A stretch of 45,431 bases of DNA from Colwellia sp. GTDB lineage: Bacteria; Pseudomonadota; Gammaproteobacteria; Enterobacterales; Alteromonadaceae. The notes below the pieces were generated by a model. That model worked only from the letters and a program-made list of their open reading frames with translations. It searched no databases and was not told the DNA's origin. Both the position numbers and the translations under genes were made by a program. Shown here piece by piece: positions 45,421-45,431 of the stretch (positions within the stretch are counted from its first letter, which is position 1; each line of letters begins with the position of its first letter). The DNA is taken from the NCBI GenBank assembly GCA_016765685.1, contig JAESPR010000008.1:1-45431 (forward strand). Direction: 5' to 3'.

Positions 45421-45431
45421 ATACACGCTCT

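Larger units (their letters stand above)
45100..45431. other. 332-base repeat-rich terminal intergenic region
   Basis: No gene is visible. It contains, from left to right, the upstream region of the hypothetical gene, a GTGAG...CTCAC hairpin near 45195, the 33-base repeat also present at 22663, and a 100-bp unit of the two-hairpin repeat that begins again at the right edge. Confidence 0.65.

Overview
The window looks like a chromosome segment from a marine gammaproteobacterium of the Alteromonadales. The Colwelliaceae (Colwellia/Thalassotalea type) are my best guess. The reasons are the AT-rich DNA, the core order ftsB-ispD-ispF-truD-surE-pcm-yqaA-nlpD-rpoS facing mutS and recA, an Oar-type TonB receptor, a GlyGly-CTERM extracellular nuclease, and a TATACCCAA-ended miniature element. 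This is inference from gene content, since no marker gene could be searched.

Left part (1-8411) is accessory DNA. It opens with the last codons and end of an ISAs1-family insertion sequence, fused to the C-terminal remnant of an AapJ-like amino-acid-binding protein. Then comes a compact plus-strand cluster: an EamA exporter, the B12-binding subunit of glutamate mutase (glmS type), an aspartate-semialdehyde dehydrogenase homologue, a divergent aspartokinase homologue, the catalytic glutamate mutase subunit (glmE type), a VioC/AsnO-like Fe(II)/2-oxoglutarate oxygenase and an outer-membrane porin. A convergent LysR-type regulator closes it. Four genes overlap by 1-8 nt, with the kinase and dehydrogenase sandwiched between the two mutase subunits. 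I read this as a candidate undescribed pathway: glutamate to 3-methylaspartate, activation and reduction of its side-chain carboxylate, hydroxylation of a pathway amino acid, then export. The end product cannot be deduced.

A 617-base gene-free stretch (8412-9028) holds two long inverted repeats and a possible small RNA. Next come a double-PilZ protein, radA, a DPP4-like peptidase, metH and metA behind a probable MetJ operator, and a lipoprotein S41-family peptidase. They are followed by a secreted endonuclease with five lamin-tail repeats and an Oar-like TonB-dependent receptor.

The recA side has a near-consensus SOS box inside its promoter. A miniature inverted-repeat element lies between recA and its terminator. 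A GGDEF-EAL protein, preceded by a short leader ORF, diverges from mutS. Convergent to mutS is the stationary-phase/cell-envelope run rpoS-nlpD-yqaA-pcm-surE-truD-ispF-ispD-ftsB, mostly overlapping or closely spaced. The window ends with an unrecognised gene and intergenic repeats. One dispersed two-hairpin repeat occurs at least three times (near 30970, 37405 and 45321), with compensatory base changes in its stems.
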